Below, piece after piece: positions 1 to 8,017 of a stretch of 8,474 nt of DNA. Under the pieces are notes generated by a model that saw only the letters and a program-made list of their open reading frames with translations, was not told the origin of the DNA and ran no database searches. The DNA comes from Spirochaetales bacterium (GTDB taxonomy: Bacteria; Spirochaetota; Spirochaetia; DSM-27196; SKKC01), in the NCBI GenBank assembly GCA_007126865.1, contig SLAN01000225.1, forward strand, positions 1 through 8,474, read 5' to 3'. A program made the position numbers and the translations under genes. Position 1 is the first letter of the stretch. Every line of letters begins with the position of its first letter.

Positions 1-380
1 AGGCCGGTGCTCGCGACCGGTACTACCGCGGCGGTGAGCACGCGAATACATCCGTGGAGCATGTCCGCCGCGTTCTGGAATCGCTCGACCTCGGTAACGC
101 GCGAATCCTCGCCGGTGTCTTTCCCGAGGAAACGGGGGAAGCGATTGCTGTCGGAGGCGGTTTCTGCTTCTGTCATATCGATGTTGACGTCTATCAGGGA
201 GCACGGGATGTTACCGAATGGGTGCTTCCGCGGCTTAATCGTGGCGGCGTTATCGTGTACGACGATTACGGATTCTACGGATGTGAGGGGGTGACCGAGT
301 TCGTAAACGAGATTGCCGCGACAGCAGGCCTCGTGGTAGTGCACAATCTGAACGGTCATGCCGTGATTGTAAAAGCCTGA
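1..380 (+). CDS. TylF/MycF-family SAM-dependent O-methyltransferase, 3' end only
   Basis: The 5' end lies outside the window; about 125 C-terminal residues are visible, in the frame whose first full codon is at position 3. The family transfers a methyl group from S-adenosylmethionine to a sugar hydroxyl and needs a divalent metal. Visible hallmarks are a YYRGGEHANTSVEHVRR segment (family pattern: G, aromatic, then TS.E.VR), the metal-site motif HIDVDVY at about visible residues 58-64, and GGVIVYDDYGFYGCEG at about 81-96, whose paired Asp (87-88) are the other expected metal ligands. The end, HAVIVKA, resembles the usual close of these enzymes. A GTG at 54 opens a 108-codon frame but falls inside the conserved domain, so it is not the true start. 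In this setting it may act on cell-surface or lipopolysaccharide-like sugars, which is inference. The next gene has its own promoter, so no operon link is shown. Confidence 0.82.
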   Translation, partial: AGARDRYYRGGEHANTSVEHVRRVLESLDLGNARILAGVFPEETGEAIAVGGGFCFCHIDVDVYQGARDVTEWVLPRLNRGGVIVYDDYGFYGCEGVTEFVNEIAATAGLVVVHNLNGHAVIVKA

Positions 381-384
381 GGGA

Positions 385-414
385 TTGAAAATCGGCACGG
401 TAATCCGCTACATT
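385..414 (+). promoter_or_regulatory. Promoter of the lytic transglycosylase gene
   Basis: A -35 TTGAAA (385-390), an 18-bp spacer and a -10 TACATT (409-414) form a good sigma-70-type promoter just after the stop of the methyltransferase gene. Transcription would start near 421, about 10 nt before the ATG at 431. No Shine-Dalgarno sequence precedes that ATG, so a very short leader is predicted. Confidence 0.5.
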
Positions 415-418
415 ACCG
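398..418 (+). promoter_or_regulatory. Inverted repeat over the -10, possible operator
   Basis: CGGTAAT, 7 nt, then ATTACCG is a perfect 7-bp inverted repeat covering the -10 hexamer and the end of the spacer. A second small palindrome, ATACC-C-GGTAT (422-432), follows and touches the start codon. A protein bound at the first site would block the promoter, so it looks like an operator. No regulator gene is adjacent, and chance cannot be excluded from one copy. Confidence 0.35.
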
Positions 419-430
419 CCGATACCCGGT

Positions 431-1207
431 ATGAAGCGGTCAGTAATGTATTGGACTCCGTACGACAGACCATCGCGCCGTCGATATGTCCTCCTCACGA
501 TTGGCCTCCTCGCTCTTACCGCGAGTGCAACGCACCACGGAGAACTGCCGCACGACACCCGCCTGACCGGCTATACCGTTTCCCGCACCGAAGGCCGTAC
601 CTCTGCGTATTGGGCCGGAAGCGACCGGTACTTCCCTAATCTCGCCAACTATCTTGAAGCGGACGATCCCAGCCTTCAGCTTTACCGGGAGCCGATAACG
701 CGCGAAGCGGTCACCGATTTCTTTGTCTCGGTGGTCGGATCGGAGGAGATCGTCGTACCGGTGCTCAAGAACGCGGATCGCAACGATATACCTCCCACTC
801 TCGCGTTTACCATCGCGTATATCGAGAGCAGCTATCGCACCAACGTCGTTAATCGGAACGCCCCGAACAGCCATAATCGTTATCCGAGTACCGACCGCGG
901 TCTTTTTCAGCTGAACGACAGAAGCTTTCCGCATCTCTCCGATGACGATTTCTTCCACCCCGACACGAACTCTCACTATGCGATGGAGCACCTCCGTTAC
1001 GCGATGAACCGGGCGGGCGAGGATTACCGAACGGCGATAGCGATCTACAATGCGGGCGAAGGACGTGTGCTCGCCGGAAACACCCCGGCGAGTACCCAGC
1101 GGTACGTTCGAAGAGCATCGCAATACCGTGCCTCGCTGCTGTCGCGGTTTCGGGCGTTCATCGAGCGTCACTTTCCTACCGAGCCGCAAGAGATCGCCGG
1201 CAGCTGA
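431..1207 (+). CDS. Secreted lytic transglycosylase, SLT/GH23 domain
   Basis: This 258-residue protein should cleave the MurNAc-GlcNAc bond of peptidoglycan with formation of 1,6-anhydro-MurNAc, acting in the periplasm. Residues 16-35 have the RRR plus hydrophobic shape of a signal peptide (RRRYVLLTIGLLAL, then ASA). There is no lipobox Cys, so signal peptidase I cleavage is likely. The GH23 fold spans about 105-235: IESSY with predicted catalytic Glu132, GLFQLN (157-162), AIYNAGEGRV (204-213) and YVRRA (225-229), all in the expected order. About 70 residues before the domain match nothing I recognise. The first ATG (431) was chosen; a second in-frame ATG at 446 would also keep the signal peptide, and neither has a ribosome binding site. 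It is small for the class and lacks a LysM domain. The housekeeping role (wall remodelling or passage of envelope machines such as flagella) is inferred from the family. Confidence 0.88.
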   Translation: MKRSVMYWTPYDRPSRRRYVLLTIGLLALTASATHHGELPHDTRLTGYTVSRTEGRTSAYWAGSDRYFPNLANYLEADDPSLQLYREPITREAVTDFFVSVVGSEEIVVPVLKNADRNDIPPTLAFTIAYIESSYRTNVVNRNAPNSHNRYPSTDRGLFQLNDRSFPHLSDDDFFHPDTNSHYAMEHLRYAMNRAGEDYRTAIAIYNAGEGRVLAGNTPASTQRYVRRASQYRASLLSRFRAFIERHFPTEPQEIAGS

Positions 1208-1220
1208 CGTTCGAGCCGGC
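1196..1220 (+). other. GC hairpin around the transglycosylase stop codon
   Basis: GCCGGC (1196-1201) pairs with GCCGGC (1215-1220) across a 13-nt loop that contains the TGA stop (1205-1207). No T-tract follows, so it is not a standard intrinsic terminator. It could protect the mRNA 3' end or be chance in GC-rich DNA. Confidence 0.25.
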
Positions 1221-1279
1221 TACCGATTGCCGACCTCAATGTCACGACTCGCTAGAAATGTCCCTGTAGCCGACTTGCA

Positions 1280-1308
1280 TTGACACCGCTCGATCCGGTA
1301 CGTAGTGT
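1280..1308 (+). promoter_or_regulatory. Promoter of the DAHP synthase/prephenate dehydratase gene
   Basis: A perfect consensus -35 TTGACA (1280-1285) is followed by a 17-bp spacer and TAGTGT (1303-1308), a weaker -10. The hexamer ends 8 nt before the ATG at 1317, so transcription should start within one or two bases of the start codon. There is no room for a leader, attenuator or Shine-Dalgarno sequence, so phenylalanine control is more likely at the protein level. Confidence 0.6.
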
Positions 1309-1316
1309 AGCGCTCT

Positions 1317-3209
1317 ATGGTAGTAGTCCTCGAGCACGACATTCGCGACAGTCACAAGCAAAGGATACGTGAGTTTCTCGAGCAGCACGGTTTTCAGGTT
1401 CGCGAGATCGTCGGCGTCGAGGAGACTATCTTCGGTGCGGTCGGCCAGGTAAGTATCGATATTCGTGACGTCGAAGTGCTGCCCGGTGTCGACAAGGTCG
1501 TCCCGATCAGTAAGCCGTACAAGCTGGCGAGCCGGGAGCTGAAGAAGTCGGACAGTGTCGTCCATGTCGGCCGGATCGCGTTCGGCGGACCGCGAATGAC
1601 GGTTGTCGCAGGGCCGTGCGCGGTGGAAGGGCGTGACGAGATCATGGAAGCCGCCCGCATCGTACGGAAGTCGGGAGCGGTCATGCTCCGTGGAGGTGCA
1701 TTCAAGCCGCGTACGTCACCGTACAGCTTTCAGGGTCTCGGCGAGGAGGGGCTGCGTTACTTGAAAGAAGCGGGTGAGGCGAACGGAATGCCGGTCATCT
1801 CCGAAATCGTCTCGCCTCTCCATGTCGATATGATGTGCGACTATGTCGATATGTTTCAGATCGGCACCCGGAACATGCAGAACTTCGAGCTTCTGAAAGC
1901 CGTCGGTGCGGCCGGGAAACCGATTATGCTCAAGCGTGGGCTTTCCTCCACGATCGAGGAGTGGCTCATGGCTGCCGAGTATCTGCTCGCGCACGGCGCC
2001 GAGGATGTCATTCTCTGTGAGCGCGGCATTCGCACCTTCGAGACGTACACACGGAACAGTCTGGATATTTCGTCTATTCCGGTTGTGAAGAAGCTGAGCC
2101 ATCTGCCGATCGTGGTCGATCCGAGCCATGCCACCGGTATTCGCGCCAAGGTACCACCGGTCGCACGTGCGGCAGTCGCCGCCGGAGCCGACGGCATAAT
2201 TGTCGAGGTCCACCCCGATCCCGACCGGGCGCTCAGTGACGGGGCGCAGAGTCTCTTCCCCGAGCAGTTCGAAAAGCTGATGCGTGATATCGAGGCGATG
2301 ACTCCGGTGGTCGGCCGGGAGCTCATGAGGCTACCCGAACCGCAGGAGAGCCGTCCCGCCTTTCGCGGCACAGATCGCACCGAGCATGAGGCGGTTCGGG
2401 TTGCGTTTCAGGGCGAACGCGGTGCCTACAGCGAGACGGCGTTGTTGCGCTACTTCCAGTCACGCGAGACGGTGCCCAAGCCGGTTTCGAGCTTCCGCGA
2501 CGTCTTCACCGCCGTACTCGAGGGACATGTCGAGTACGGCATGGTCCCGCTCGAGAACAGTCTCGCCGGAAGCGTTCACGAAAACTACGATCTGCTCCTG
2601 CAGTTTCCGGATATCCGCATTGTTGCGGAGACGCAGATACGAGTTGAGCACTGTCTCATCGGGAGACCGGAGGCGGAGCTGTCCGGCATTCACACCGTTT
2701 ACTCACATCCGCAAGGCCTGGCTCAGTGCCGCGCGTTCCTGGAAGAAAGCGGCTTCACGCAGATGCCGTACTACGATACCGCGGGCTCCGTTGCCTGGAT
2801 TGCCGGCTGCAACGATGACGGGGTTGCCGCGATTGCCTCGGTCGACGCCGCACGGATTTACGGCATGAAGGTTCTGCGCGAAGGAATCGAGCAGAACCCA
2901 CACAACTACACCAGATTCGCGGTCATCGCGAGGCTCGAGCATCCGGATGTCGATCGACCGAATCGATGCTCGCTCGTGCTCTCCACACCCGATTCGCCGG
3001 GTGCACTGTCAAGGTGTCTCAACGTGTTGGCTTCGTACGAGCTGAACCTCAAGAAGCTCGAGTCTCGTCCGATTCCGGGAAAGCCGTGGAGCTACATGTT
3101 CTATCTCGATGTCGAAATCCCCGACGATATGTCGCGTTTCGAGCGAGGGATCGCGGAGTTCGCGAGCTACACAGAGGATTTCCGGTTGCTCGGTAAGTAC
3201 CGCGTTTGA
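1317..3209 (+). CDS. Bifunctional DAHP synthase / prephenate dehydratase fusion
   Basis: This 630-residue cytoplasmic protein joins the first step of the shikimate pathway (phosphoenolpyruvate + erythrose 4-phosphate to DAHP) to the conversion of prephenate to phenylpyruvate for phenylalanine. Residues 1-70 look like the ferredoxin-like regulatory domain of Thermotoga-type AroF, ending in the typical KPYKLASRE. The DAHP synthase barrel runs from about 92 to 330: AGPCAVE (predicted metal ligand Cys101), LRGGAFKPRTSPYSFQG, DPSHATG (His271), VEVHPDPDRALSDGAQS (Glu297, Asp308). A linker of about 25 residues follows. Prephenate dehydratase spans about 360-538: GERGAYSE, PLENS, YSHPQ, and NYTRF with the catalytic-type Thr532. 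A C-terminal ACT domain (about 548-628) keeps GAL (562-564) and ESRP (582-585), the phenylalanine-binding motifs. No chorismate mutase domain is present. The start fits because MVVVL opens the regulatory domain as in relatives. Two potential amino-acid-sensing domains in one chain suggest strong feedback control. Confidence 0.93.
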   Translation: MVVVLEHDIRDSHKQRIREFLEQHGFQVREIVGVEETIFGAVGQVSIDIRDVEVLPGVDKVVPISKPYKLASRELKKSDSVVHVGRIAFGGPRMTVVAGPCAVEGRDEIMEAARIVRKSGAVMLRGGAFKPRTSPYSFQGLGEEGLRYLKEAGEANGMPVISEIVSPLHVDMMCDYVDMFQIGTRNMQNFELLKAVGAAGKPIMLKRGLSSTIEEWLMAAEYLLAHGAEDVILCERGIRTFETYTRNSLDISSIPVVKKLSHLPIVVDPSHATGIRAKVPPVARAAVAAGADGIIVEVHPDPDRALSDGAQSLFPEQFEKLMRDIEAMTPVVGRELMRLPEPQESRPAFRGTDRTEHEAVRVAFQGERGAYSETALLRYFQSRETVPKPVSSFRDVFTAVLEGHVEYGMVPLENSLAGSVHENYDLLLQFPDIRIVAETQIRVEHCLIGRPEAELSGIHTVYSHPQGLAQCRAFLEESGFTQMPYYDTAGSVAWIAGCNDDGVAAIASVDAARIYGMKVLREGIEQNPHNYTRFAVIARLEHPDVDRPNRCSLVLSTPDSPGALSRCLNVLASYELNLKKLESRPIPGKPWSYMFYLDVEIPDDMSRFERGIAEFASYTEDFRLLGKYRV

Positions 3210-3240
3210 TTAACTGCTGACGAAATGAAGCTATCGATTG

Positions 3241-3260
3241 CCGGCGCCGCTATGCGCCGG
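3241..3260. terminator. Hairpin between convergent genes, possible bidirectional terminator
   Basis: CCGGCGC (3241-3247) and GCGCCGG (3254-3260) form a perfect 7-bp GC stem with a 6-nt loop. It sits between the stop of the DAHP synthase/prephenate dehydratase gene (3209) and the converging minus-strand gene. The TAG stop of the minus gene (3250-3252) lies in the loop. Neither strand has a clear T-tract after the stem, so intrinsic termination would be weak; it may instead block 3' exonucleases on both transcripts. Confidence 0.4.
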
Positions 3261-4677
3261 TGCTTCCCCTGTCGCTCACGCCGAGTTTCCGCATCTGTTC
3301 CGCCTCCTCCTGTCGAGCGACGAAGTCGTGCCGCAGCTGGTTGGCGCGAATAATGCTGTTCCGAATCGATGAGAGCTCGATCTTGATACCGCGGATCTGG
3401 GGCCTCTGCGCGGGCGGGGTGTTCGTCTTGAAAAACTGATCGAGGCCGTTCAGCGTGCGGTGAAACATCTGCACCTGTTCGATTGTCTTCGTAAGGAACG
3501 GCAGGATCTGTGCTTCGCCTGCCGCCTCCAGGCGCGAGGCGGCGCGGCTGTTCGGGTTCAGGAGGACTGCCAGCTGTTTCGCTTTTTTGCTGATCTCGTT
3601 CATGAGCGCGTGGAAATCGACCTCTTCGGTGTGCCGTGCGGAGGTCGTGATGTCGGAATAGCTGATGTTGTAGATGGTGGGAGGGGGACCGCCGTAAGCG
3701 GTACGATAAAGCCACCGTTTAATACGCACCCAGATCCCACGCCGGCGTGACTCATAAACCTCACTCGACTCCTGGAGCTTCTCGACACAAGCCTCGAGAT
3801 GACGGCTCGAATTCGCGATCGCACGCACAGCATCGAGTAGCACGCTCTTCAGATTCTCTTTCTGCTCGCGGCGCTTGTTCTCTTCCGGACCGGAGTCGTG
3901 CTCGATCGCCTGAAGCTTCGCCTGTCGAAGCTGTCGTCCACGCTCGGTGAAATCCTCTTCCACGATTTCGCGGATCAACTCCGGGTAGAACGGCTCGCGG
4001 AGATCGGAGCTCTTGTACGCTTTCTTGATGTTCGACACCACCGGATCGATGTGCTCGGGGCTCACGTCAGGCTGTTCCATGCGTTCGGTAACCCGTTGGC
4101 GCACTTCGAGCTTATACTTCTCGCGCCGGTACGAACCGATTCTCTTCAACAGATCCATGATCTTCCGCTGGGACCGGATCAGCTGATTGAGGTTATCGTT
4201 GACAATGCTGACAGCCATGTGATCCGGGGTTTCCCGCAGACGGCCGACCTGCTCGCCGAGAAGGCCCGTCGAATAGTGCGACGAGTGGGGAGAAAGCTGG
4301 TTCCACTTCCAGAAACCGACCATATCGGCCAGTCGTTTCAACTCCGGCATGCTCAGACCGTCGACGTTGAACTGGTAATAGTTGTTAACGTAGTCGAGCA
4401 TGGCGTCGTAGTAGCTCAATCGTGAACTGAGCCGGTGTTCTTTTTCCCCTTCCGGTACTTTGGAGTTTTCCGGGGCGTCAACACCGGAAATCTTGTGCTC
4501 GTGGGCGTACGGATCCTCGGAGATTATGGAGTTTCGATGGAGCAGCTGCACGATCCCGTTGTACGCGGTGTGGAACACGCGCAGCTCCTCTTTCAGTTCG
4601 GAGATCTCATGCTGTTCGAGCCGTGCCCGTCGCGCTTCGAGTGTCTGTTCGAGCTGTTCGGTAAACCCCGGAGCCAT
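3250..4677 (-). CDS. Unrecognised 475-residue helical cytoplasmic protein
   Basis: I do not recognise this family. The 475 residues are rich in Glu, Arg, Lys, Gln and Leu with long predicted helices, including coiled-coil-like stretches at about 5-50, 155-200, 235-310 and 350-470. There is no signal peptide, no membrane segment and no nucleotide-binding or zinc motif. Distinctive parts are an aromatic segment LADMVGFWKWNQLSP (116-130), a basic patch RRRGIWVRIKRWLYR (311-325), and a proline-rich turn GGPPPTIYNISYSD (329-342) that breaks the helices. The ATG at 4677 has GGAG only 4 nt upstream and a good promoter before it. The frame is open throughout and the composition suits a real gene. It converges with the upstream fusion gene and diverges from the lipoprotein gene. 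A structural, filament or scaffold role would fit the helices but is speculation. Confidence 0.8.
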   Translation of the reverse strand: MAPGFTEQLEQTLEARRARLEQHEISELKEELRVFHTAYNGIVQLLHRNSIISEDPYAHEHKISGVDAPENSKVPEGEKEHRLSSRLSYYDAMLDYVNNYYQFNVDGLSMPELKRLADMVGFWKWNQLSPHSSHYSTGLLGEQVGRLRETPDHMAVSIVNDNLNQLIRSQRKIMDLLKRIGSYRREKYKLEVRQRVTERMEQPDVSPEHIDPVVSNIKKAYKSSDLREPFYPELIREIVEEDFTERGRQLRQAKLQAIEHDSGPEENKRREQKENLKSVLLDAVRAIANSSRHLEACVEKLQESSEVYESRRRGIWVRIKRWLYRTAYGGPPPTIYNISYSDITTSARHTEEVDFHALMNEISKKAKQLAVLLNPNSRAASRLEAAGEAQILPFLTKTIEQVQMFHRTLNGLDQFFKTNTPPAQRPQIRGIKIELSSIRNSIIRANQLRHDFVARQEEAEQMRKLGVSDRGSTGA

Positions 4678-4685
4678 TATTCTCC

Positions 4686-4714
4686 ATTATGTTGAAATTT
4701 CGGTGTGCAATCAA
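4686..4714 (-). promoter_or_regulatory. Promoter of the 475-residue protein gene
   Basis: Read on the minus strand: -35 TTGATT (4714-4709), a 17-bp spacer, then -10 CATAAT (4691-4686), five of six consensus bases. The hexamer ends 8 nt before the ATG at 4677. The GGAG between them (4685-4682) would lie largely upstream of the predicted transcription start, so it may not work as a ribosome binding site. Confidence 0.6.
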
Positions 4715-4730
4715 TCTGACGTCCGCCGCC

Positions 4731-4760
4731 TTCAATCGTCCGGTCGAATTCGGCCGTAAT
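4731..4760 (+). promoter_or_regulatory. Weak candidate promoter of the lipoprotein gene
   Basis: CGTAAT (4755-4760) resembles a -10 with four of six consensus bases; TTCAAT (4731-4736) lies 18 bp upstream as a poor -35. If used, transcription would start near 4767, past the first ATG (4759) and just before the second in-frame ATG (4771), favouring the latter as the true start. The 81-bp divergent gap holds nothing better on this strand. Confidence 0.25.
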
Positions 4761-5523
4761 GCCTTTTGCAATGAAACACTTCATACCGTTATCGATCGCG
4801 CGTACCGTCGCGGTCACAGCGATAATAGCGTCGCTCATCGTCACAGCTTGTGATCTCTTCGGTCCCGACCGCGGAGTAACCGTGAGTGCACCGGAGCTTC
4901 CCGACACGCTTCGAGATGCATTCGGCGCAACGACCTTTATATTGGTGGTCGACGGAGAGGAGATCGCCCGTCTCGAGACGGGCGAAATTCGAACACTTCG
5001 TATTCCGGCAGGGCGACCCGTTGCCGTGCAGGCGTTTCCGGTGGTCGGCGGACGTATCGACGTCATACGCCCGGCGGGAGCCATCGTCGCCGGGAGAAAC
5101 GACGCGGGGGTCGCTCTCAAATGGGCCGACGGAGTACTCGCGGAGATCGCCGCGCGATTACGGGCGGGCGGTGTTCCGCTCGGGGGTGTCAATCTGCAGC
5201 GGCTGGCAAACGAGATCCGCGAGCGAGCCGGCACCCGGCAATGGTCGATCGATGTGGATGCGGTCGTCGAGGCACTTGCACACGAAGAGATGAACGTCCG
5301 GCTTCTCGAACCGCGCGGTGGAGCGGGGGTCGAGGTGCCGGTCGGGGGAGATGAGTGGGTTGCCGCCGACGCATTGCTTCCGGAAGCGGTACCTGCGGCG
5401 GACGGCCTGCTCGTATTGGCGAACCTTTCGCCCGGTGTGCATGTCTACGGCCGGCGGAACGGCGAACGCCGGGTACGGATATCGGTCGGTGACAGCGGGC
5501 AGGCCGGGTGGATCTTCGAGTGA
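4759..5523 (+). CDS. Probable exported lipoprotein of unknown function
   Basis: The 254-residue protein begins with a charged and hydrophobic signal sequence ending in a lipobox-like LIVTAC, with Cys31 the predicted lipidation site; Asp follows at +2. The second ATG (4771, residue 5) gives a more typical signal (MKHF, 26 residues before Cys) and may be the real start; neither ATG has a Shine-Dalgarno sequence. The mature part has no family I recognise. It looks like a beta-rich first part (about 58-112, with DGEEIARLETGEIRTLRIPAG), a helical middle (about 122-180), and a beta-rich tail ending GWIFE. The tail's SPGVHVYGRRNGERRVRISV pattern resembles short extracellular beta repeats, but this is only an impression. 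The gene diverges from the 475-residue protein gene and converges with leuS, its stop 20 bp from the leuS stop with no clear terminator between them. Confidence 0.8.
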   Translation: MPFAMKHFIPLSIARTVAVTAIIASLIVTACDLFGPDRGVTVSAPELPDTLRDAFGATTFILVVDGEEIARLETGEIRTLRIPAGRPVAVQAFPVVGGRIDVIRPAGAIVAGRNDAGVALKWADGVLAEIAARLRAGGVPLGGVNLQRLANEIRERAGTRQWSIDVDAVVEALAHEEMNVRLLEPRGGAGVEVPVGGDEWVAADALLPEAVPAADGLLVLANLSPGVHVYGRRNGERRVRISVGDSGQAGWIFE

Positions 5524-5543
5524 GGCCCCACGCAGGCCGTTGT

Positions 5544-8009
5544 CTATTTCACGACGAAGTTAACCAGCTTGTTCGGCACCACGACCGTTCGAACCGGTGT
5601 GCGCCCCTCGAGATACCCCTGGATCTTCGGGATCGCGCGCGCCTGTGCCTCGATCCGGTCCTTCCCGGTATCTCGGGCGGTCTCGAATTCCGCCCGCACC
5701 TTGCCGTTCACCTGTACCGCGATGGTGAGGGTGTCGTCGTGGGTAAGCGACTCGTCGTAAGAAGGCCATTCGGCGAGCGAAACGGGAGACCGGCAACCGG
5801 CGCGTTCCCAGAGCTCTTCGGCGAGATGCGGTGCGTACGGCGCGAGCAGCCGGATGAACGGCTCCCAGATATCACGGTGAAGAGTCTGCTGCTTGAACAG
5901 CTCGTTGACGAAGATCATCATCTGTGAGATTGCGGTGTTGAAATCGAGGCTTTCGGTGTCCGACGTGACCTTCTTGATCGTCTTATGCAGCAGTCGAACG
6001 AGCTCGCTCGGCGAGGGATCGTCGAGAATTTCCCGCTCGGCGATGCGCCACACCCGATCGAGAAAACGATGTACGCCCTGCAGCCCGTTTGTCGACCACG
6101 GCTTCGACGCCTCCAACGGCCCCATGAACATCTCGTATACACGCAGCGTGTCGGCGCCGAACGACTCCACCACTTCATCCGGGTTCACGACATTCCCGCG
6201 TGACTTGGACATCCGGTAGCCGTCCGGCCCCATGATCACGCCCTGATTGACCAGCCGCCTGAACGGTTCGTCGGTGTTCACAACACCGATATCGAAGAGC
6301 ACCTTATGCCAGAACCGCGCGTAGAGCAGGTGCAGAACCGCGTGTTCCGCTCCCCCTACATAGAGGTCGACCGGCATCCAGTACTCGATCTTCTCGCGAG
6401 CGGCGAACTCGCTGTCGTTGTGCGGATCGAGATAGCGAAGATAGTACCAGCAGGAACCGGCCCACTGCGGCATGGTATTTGTTTCGCGCCGGCCCGTTCG
6501 CCCGGAGCCGTCCGGGCACTCGCAATGTACCCACTCCTCCACGCGGGCGAGCGGTGACTCGCCGGTACCGGCCGGTTTATAGCTTTCCACCTCCGGCAAC
6601 GTAACCGGAAGCTGATTTTCGGGAACCGGGCAGATTTGCCCCTCTTCACCGCAGTGTACGAGTGGGATCGGTTCTCCCCAGTACCGTTGGCGCGAGAATA
6701 TCCAGTCGCGCAGCTTGTAGTTCACCGCGAACTCGCCCTTACCGAGTTGCTGCAGCCATTCGACGATCTCGCGCTTGACCGTCGCGGTATCCTTGCCGTC
6801 GAAATGGCCGCTGTTCACGGCGACGCCGTCGCCGGTATACGCGTTTTCCCCCGGTTCAGCGGAGCCGACGGAGACCTCAGCGGCCGGCTCGGCAACTACT
6901 TTGCGGATGGGGAGGTCGTACATGGAAGCGAACTCCCAGTCGCGCTCGTCGTGAGCGGGAACCGCCATGATCGCGCCGGTTCCATAGCTCATGAGGATGT
7001 AGTCCGCCACCCAGATCGGTATGCGCTCTTCGTTTACCGGGTTAATCGCGTATGCTCCGGTAAACGCCCCGCTCTTATCCTTGGCGAGATCGGTTCGCTC
7101 GAGATCGCTTTTCTGCAGCGCCCGCTCGACGTAATTGCGCACCACGTCGGTCTGCCCGGAGGTCGTGATCTGTGCCACGAGTGGATGTTCGGGCGCGAGC
7201 ACCATGTACGTCGCGCCGAAGAGAGTATCCGGGCGTGTGGTGAATACCTCGATCTCGGACTCGGCCTCCGACGGCGGCTCGGCGAGGGCGAATCGAACAT
7301 TGGCCCCCTCGCTTCTTCCGATCCAGTTGCGCTGCATGGCCTTTATGCTTTCAGGCCAGTCGAGATCCTCCAGGTCTTCGAGCAGTCGGTCGGCGTACTC
7401 GGTAATGCGAAGCATCCATTGTCGAAGCGGTTTTCGCTCCACCGGGTAGTCGCCGCGTTCGCTGCGTGGCCCGTCGGGAGTAGTTATGACTTCCTCGTTG
7501 GCGAGAACGGTTCCCATATCCGGGCAGTACCAGACGGGCACCTCTTCCATGTAGGCGAGACCGCGCTCATAGAGTATCAGGAAGATCCATTGAGTCCACT
7601 TGTAATACTCCGGCCTATGTGTGCTTATCTCCCGGTCCCAGTCGTAGGAGAGACCGAGGCTCTTGATCTGGACGCGAAATCGATCGATATTCTTCTCGGT
7701 CTCTTCGCGCGGATGAGTACCGGTTTGAATGGCGTAGTTCTCCGCCGGTAAGCCGAAGCTGTCGAATCCCATCGGATGCAGCACCGCGTATCCGTTCATC
7801 CGTAGAAAGCGCGTATATATGTCGGTCGCCGTGTATCCCTCGGGATGACCGACGTGCAATCCGCTCGAGGAGGGATACGGGAACATGTCGAGCACGTAGC
7901 GTCGCTTCTCGCGCGGTATGCTCTCGTCCTCGACGACACGGAAGGTTTTGTTTTCCTCCCAGTATGCCTGCCATTTCTTCTCGATCTCGGTAAACGGATA
8001 CCTGCTCAT
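5544..8009 (-). CDS. leuS: Leucyl-tRNA synthetase
   Basis: This class I synthetase charges tRNA(Leu) with leucine in the cytoplasm and edits mischarged products. With the ATG at 8009 it has 821 residues, slightly shorter than the E. coli enzyme (860). In order: [12 protein letters not shown] with the HIGH signature HVGH at 52-55; the zinc-domain-like [14 protein letters not shown] (161-174); the CP1 editing domain with [11 protein letters not shown] (257-267) and [15 protein letters not shown] (343-357), whose Asp354 matches the editing aspartate; [20 protein letters not shown] (507-526); [17 protein letters not shown] (551-567); the KMSKS signature as RMSKS (599-603); the anticodon-binding helical domain from about 650; and a C-terminal domain with AVQVNGKVR (764-772). 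A TTG at 8030 would add seven residues but falls inside the promoter, so the ATG opening [14 protein letters not shown] is preferred. No Shine-Dalgarno sequence precedes it. Nothing suggests damage or transfer. Confidence 0.97.
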   Translation of the reverse strand: MSRYPFTEIEKKWQAYWEENKTFRVVEDESIPREKRRYVLDMFPYPSSSGLHVGHPEGYTATDIYTRFLRMNGYAVLHPMGFDSFGLPAENYAIQTGTHPREETEKNIDRFRVQIKSLGLSYDWDREISTHRPEYYKWTQWIFLILYERGLAYMEEVPVWYCPDMGTVLANEEVITTPDGPRSERGDYPVERKPLRQWMLRITEYADRLLEDLEDLDWPESIKAMQRNWIGRSEGANVRFALAEPPSEAESEIEVFTTRPDTLFGATYMVLAPEHPLVAQITTSGQTDVVRNYVERALQKSDLERTDLAKDKSGAFTGAYAINPVNEERIPIWVADYILMSYGTGAIMAVPAHDERDWEFASMYDLPIRKVVAEPAAEVSVGSAEPGENAYTGDGVAVNSGHFDGKDTATVKREIVEWLQQLGKGEFAVNYKLRDWIFSRQRYWGEPIPLVHCGEEGQICPVPENQLPVTLPEVESYKPAGTGESPLARVEEWVHCECPDGSGRTGRRETNTMPQWAGSCWYYLRYLDPHNDSEFAAREKIEYWMPVDLYVGGAEHAVLHLLYARFWHKVLFDIGVVNTDEPFRRLVNQGVIMGPDGYRMSKSRGNVVNPDEVVESFGADTLRVYEMFMGPLEASKPWSTNGLQGVHRFLDRVWRIAEREILDDPSPSELVRLLHKTIKKVTSDTESLDFNTAISQMMIFVNELFKQQTLHRDIWEPFIRLLAPYAPHLAEELWERAGCRSPVSLAEWPSYDESLTHDDTLTIAVQVNGKVRAEFETARDTGKDRIEAQARAIPKIQGYLEGRTPVRTVVVPNKLVNFVVK

Positions 8010-8017
8010 GGTTGCGA

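Noticed and set aside
54..380. A complete 108-residue methyltransferase starting at GTG 54
   Set aside because: The conserved family sequence continues upstream to the window edge in the same frame, so the gene is truncated by the window.
440..1189. A 249-codon open frame antisense to the transglycosylase gene
   Set aside because: The plus-strand frame carries all GH23 motifs and a signal peptide; the antisense product is arginine-rich with no domain.
3898..4425. A 175-codon plus-strand frame opposite the 475-residue gene
   Set aside because: The minus-strand frame is longer and has a promoter at the right distance; the plus frame is a shadow with no start signal.
6636..7751. A 371-codon open frame on the plus strand, antisense to leuS
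   Set aside because: It lies wholly inside the conserved leuS coding region, has no recognisable domain, and is explained by GC-rich codon bias keeping the opposite frame open.
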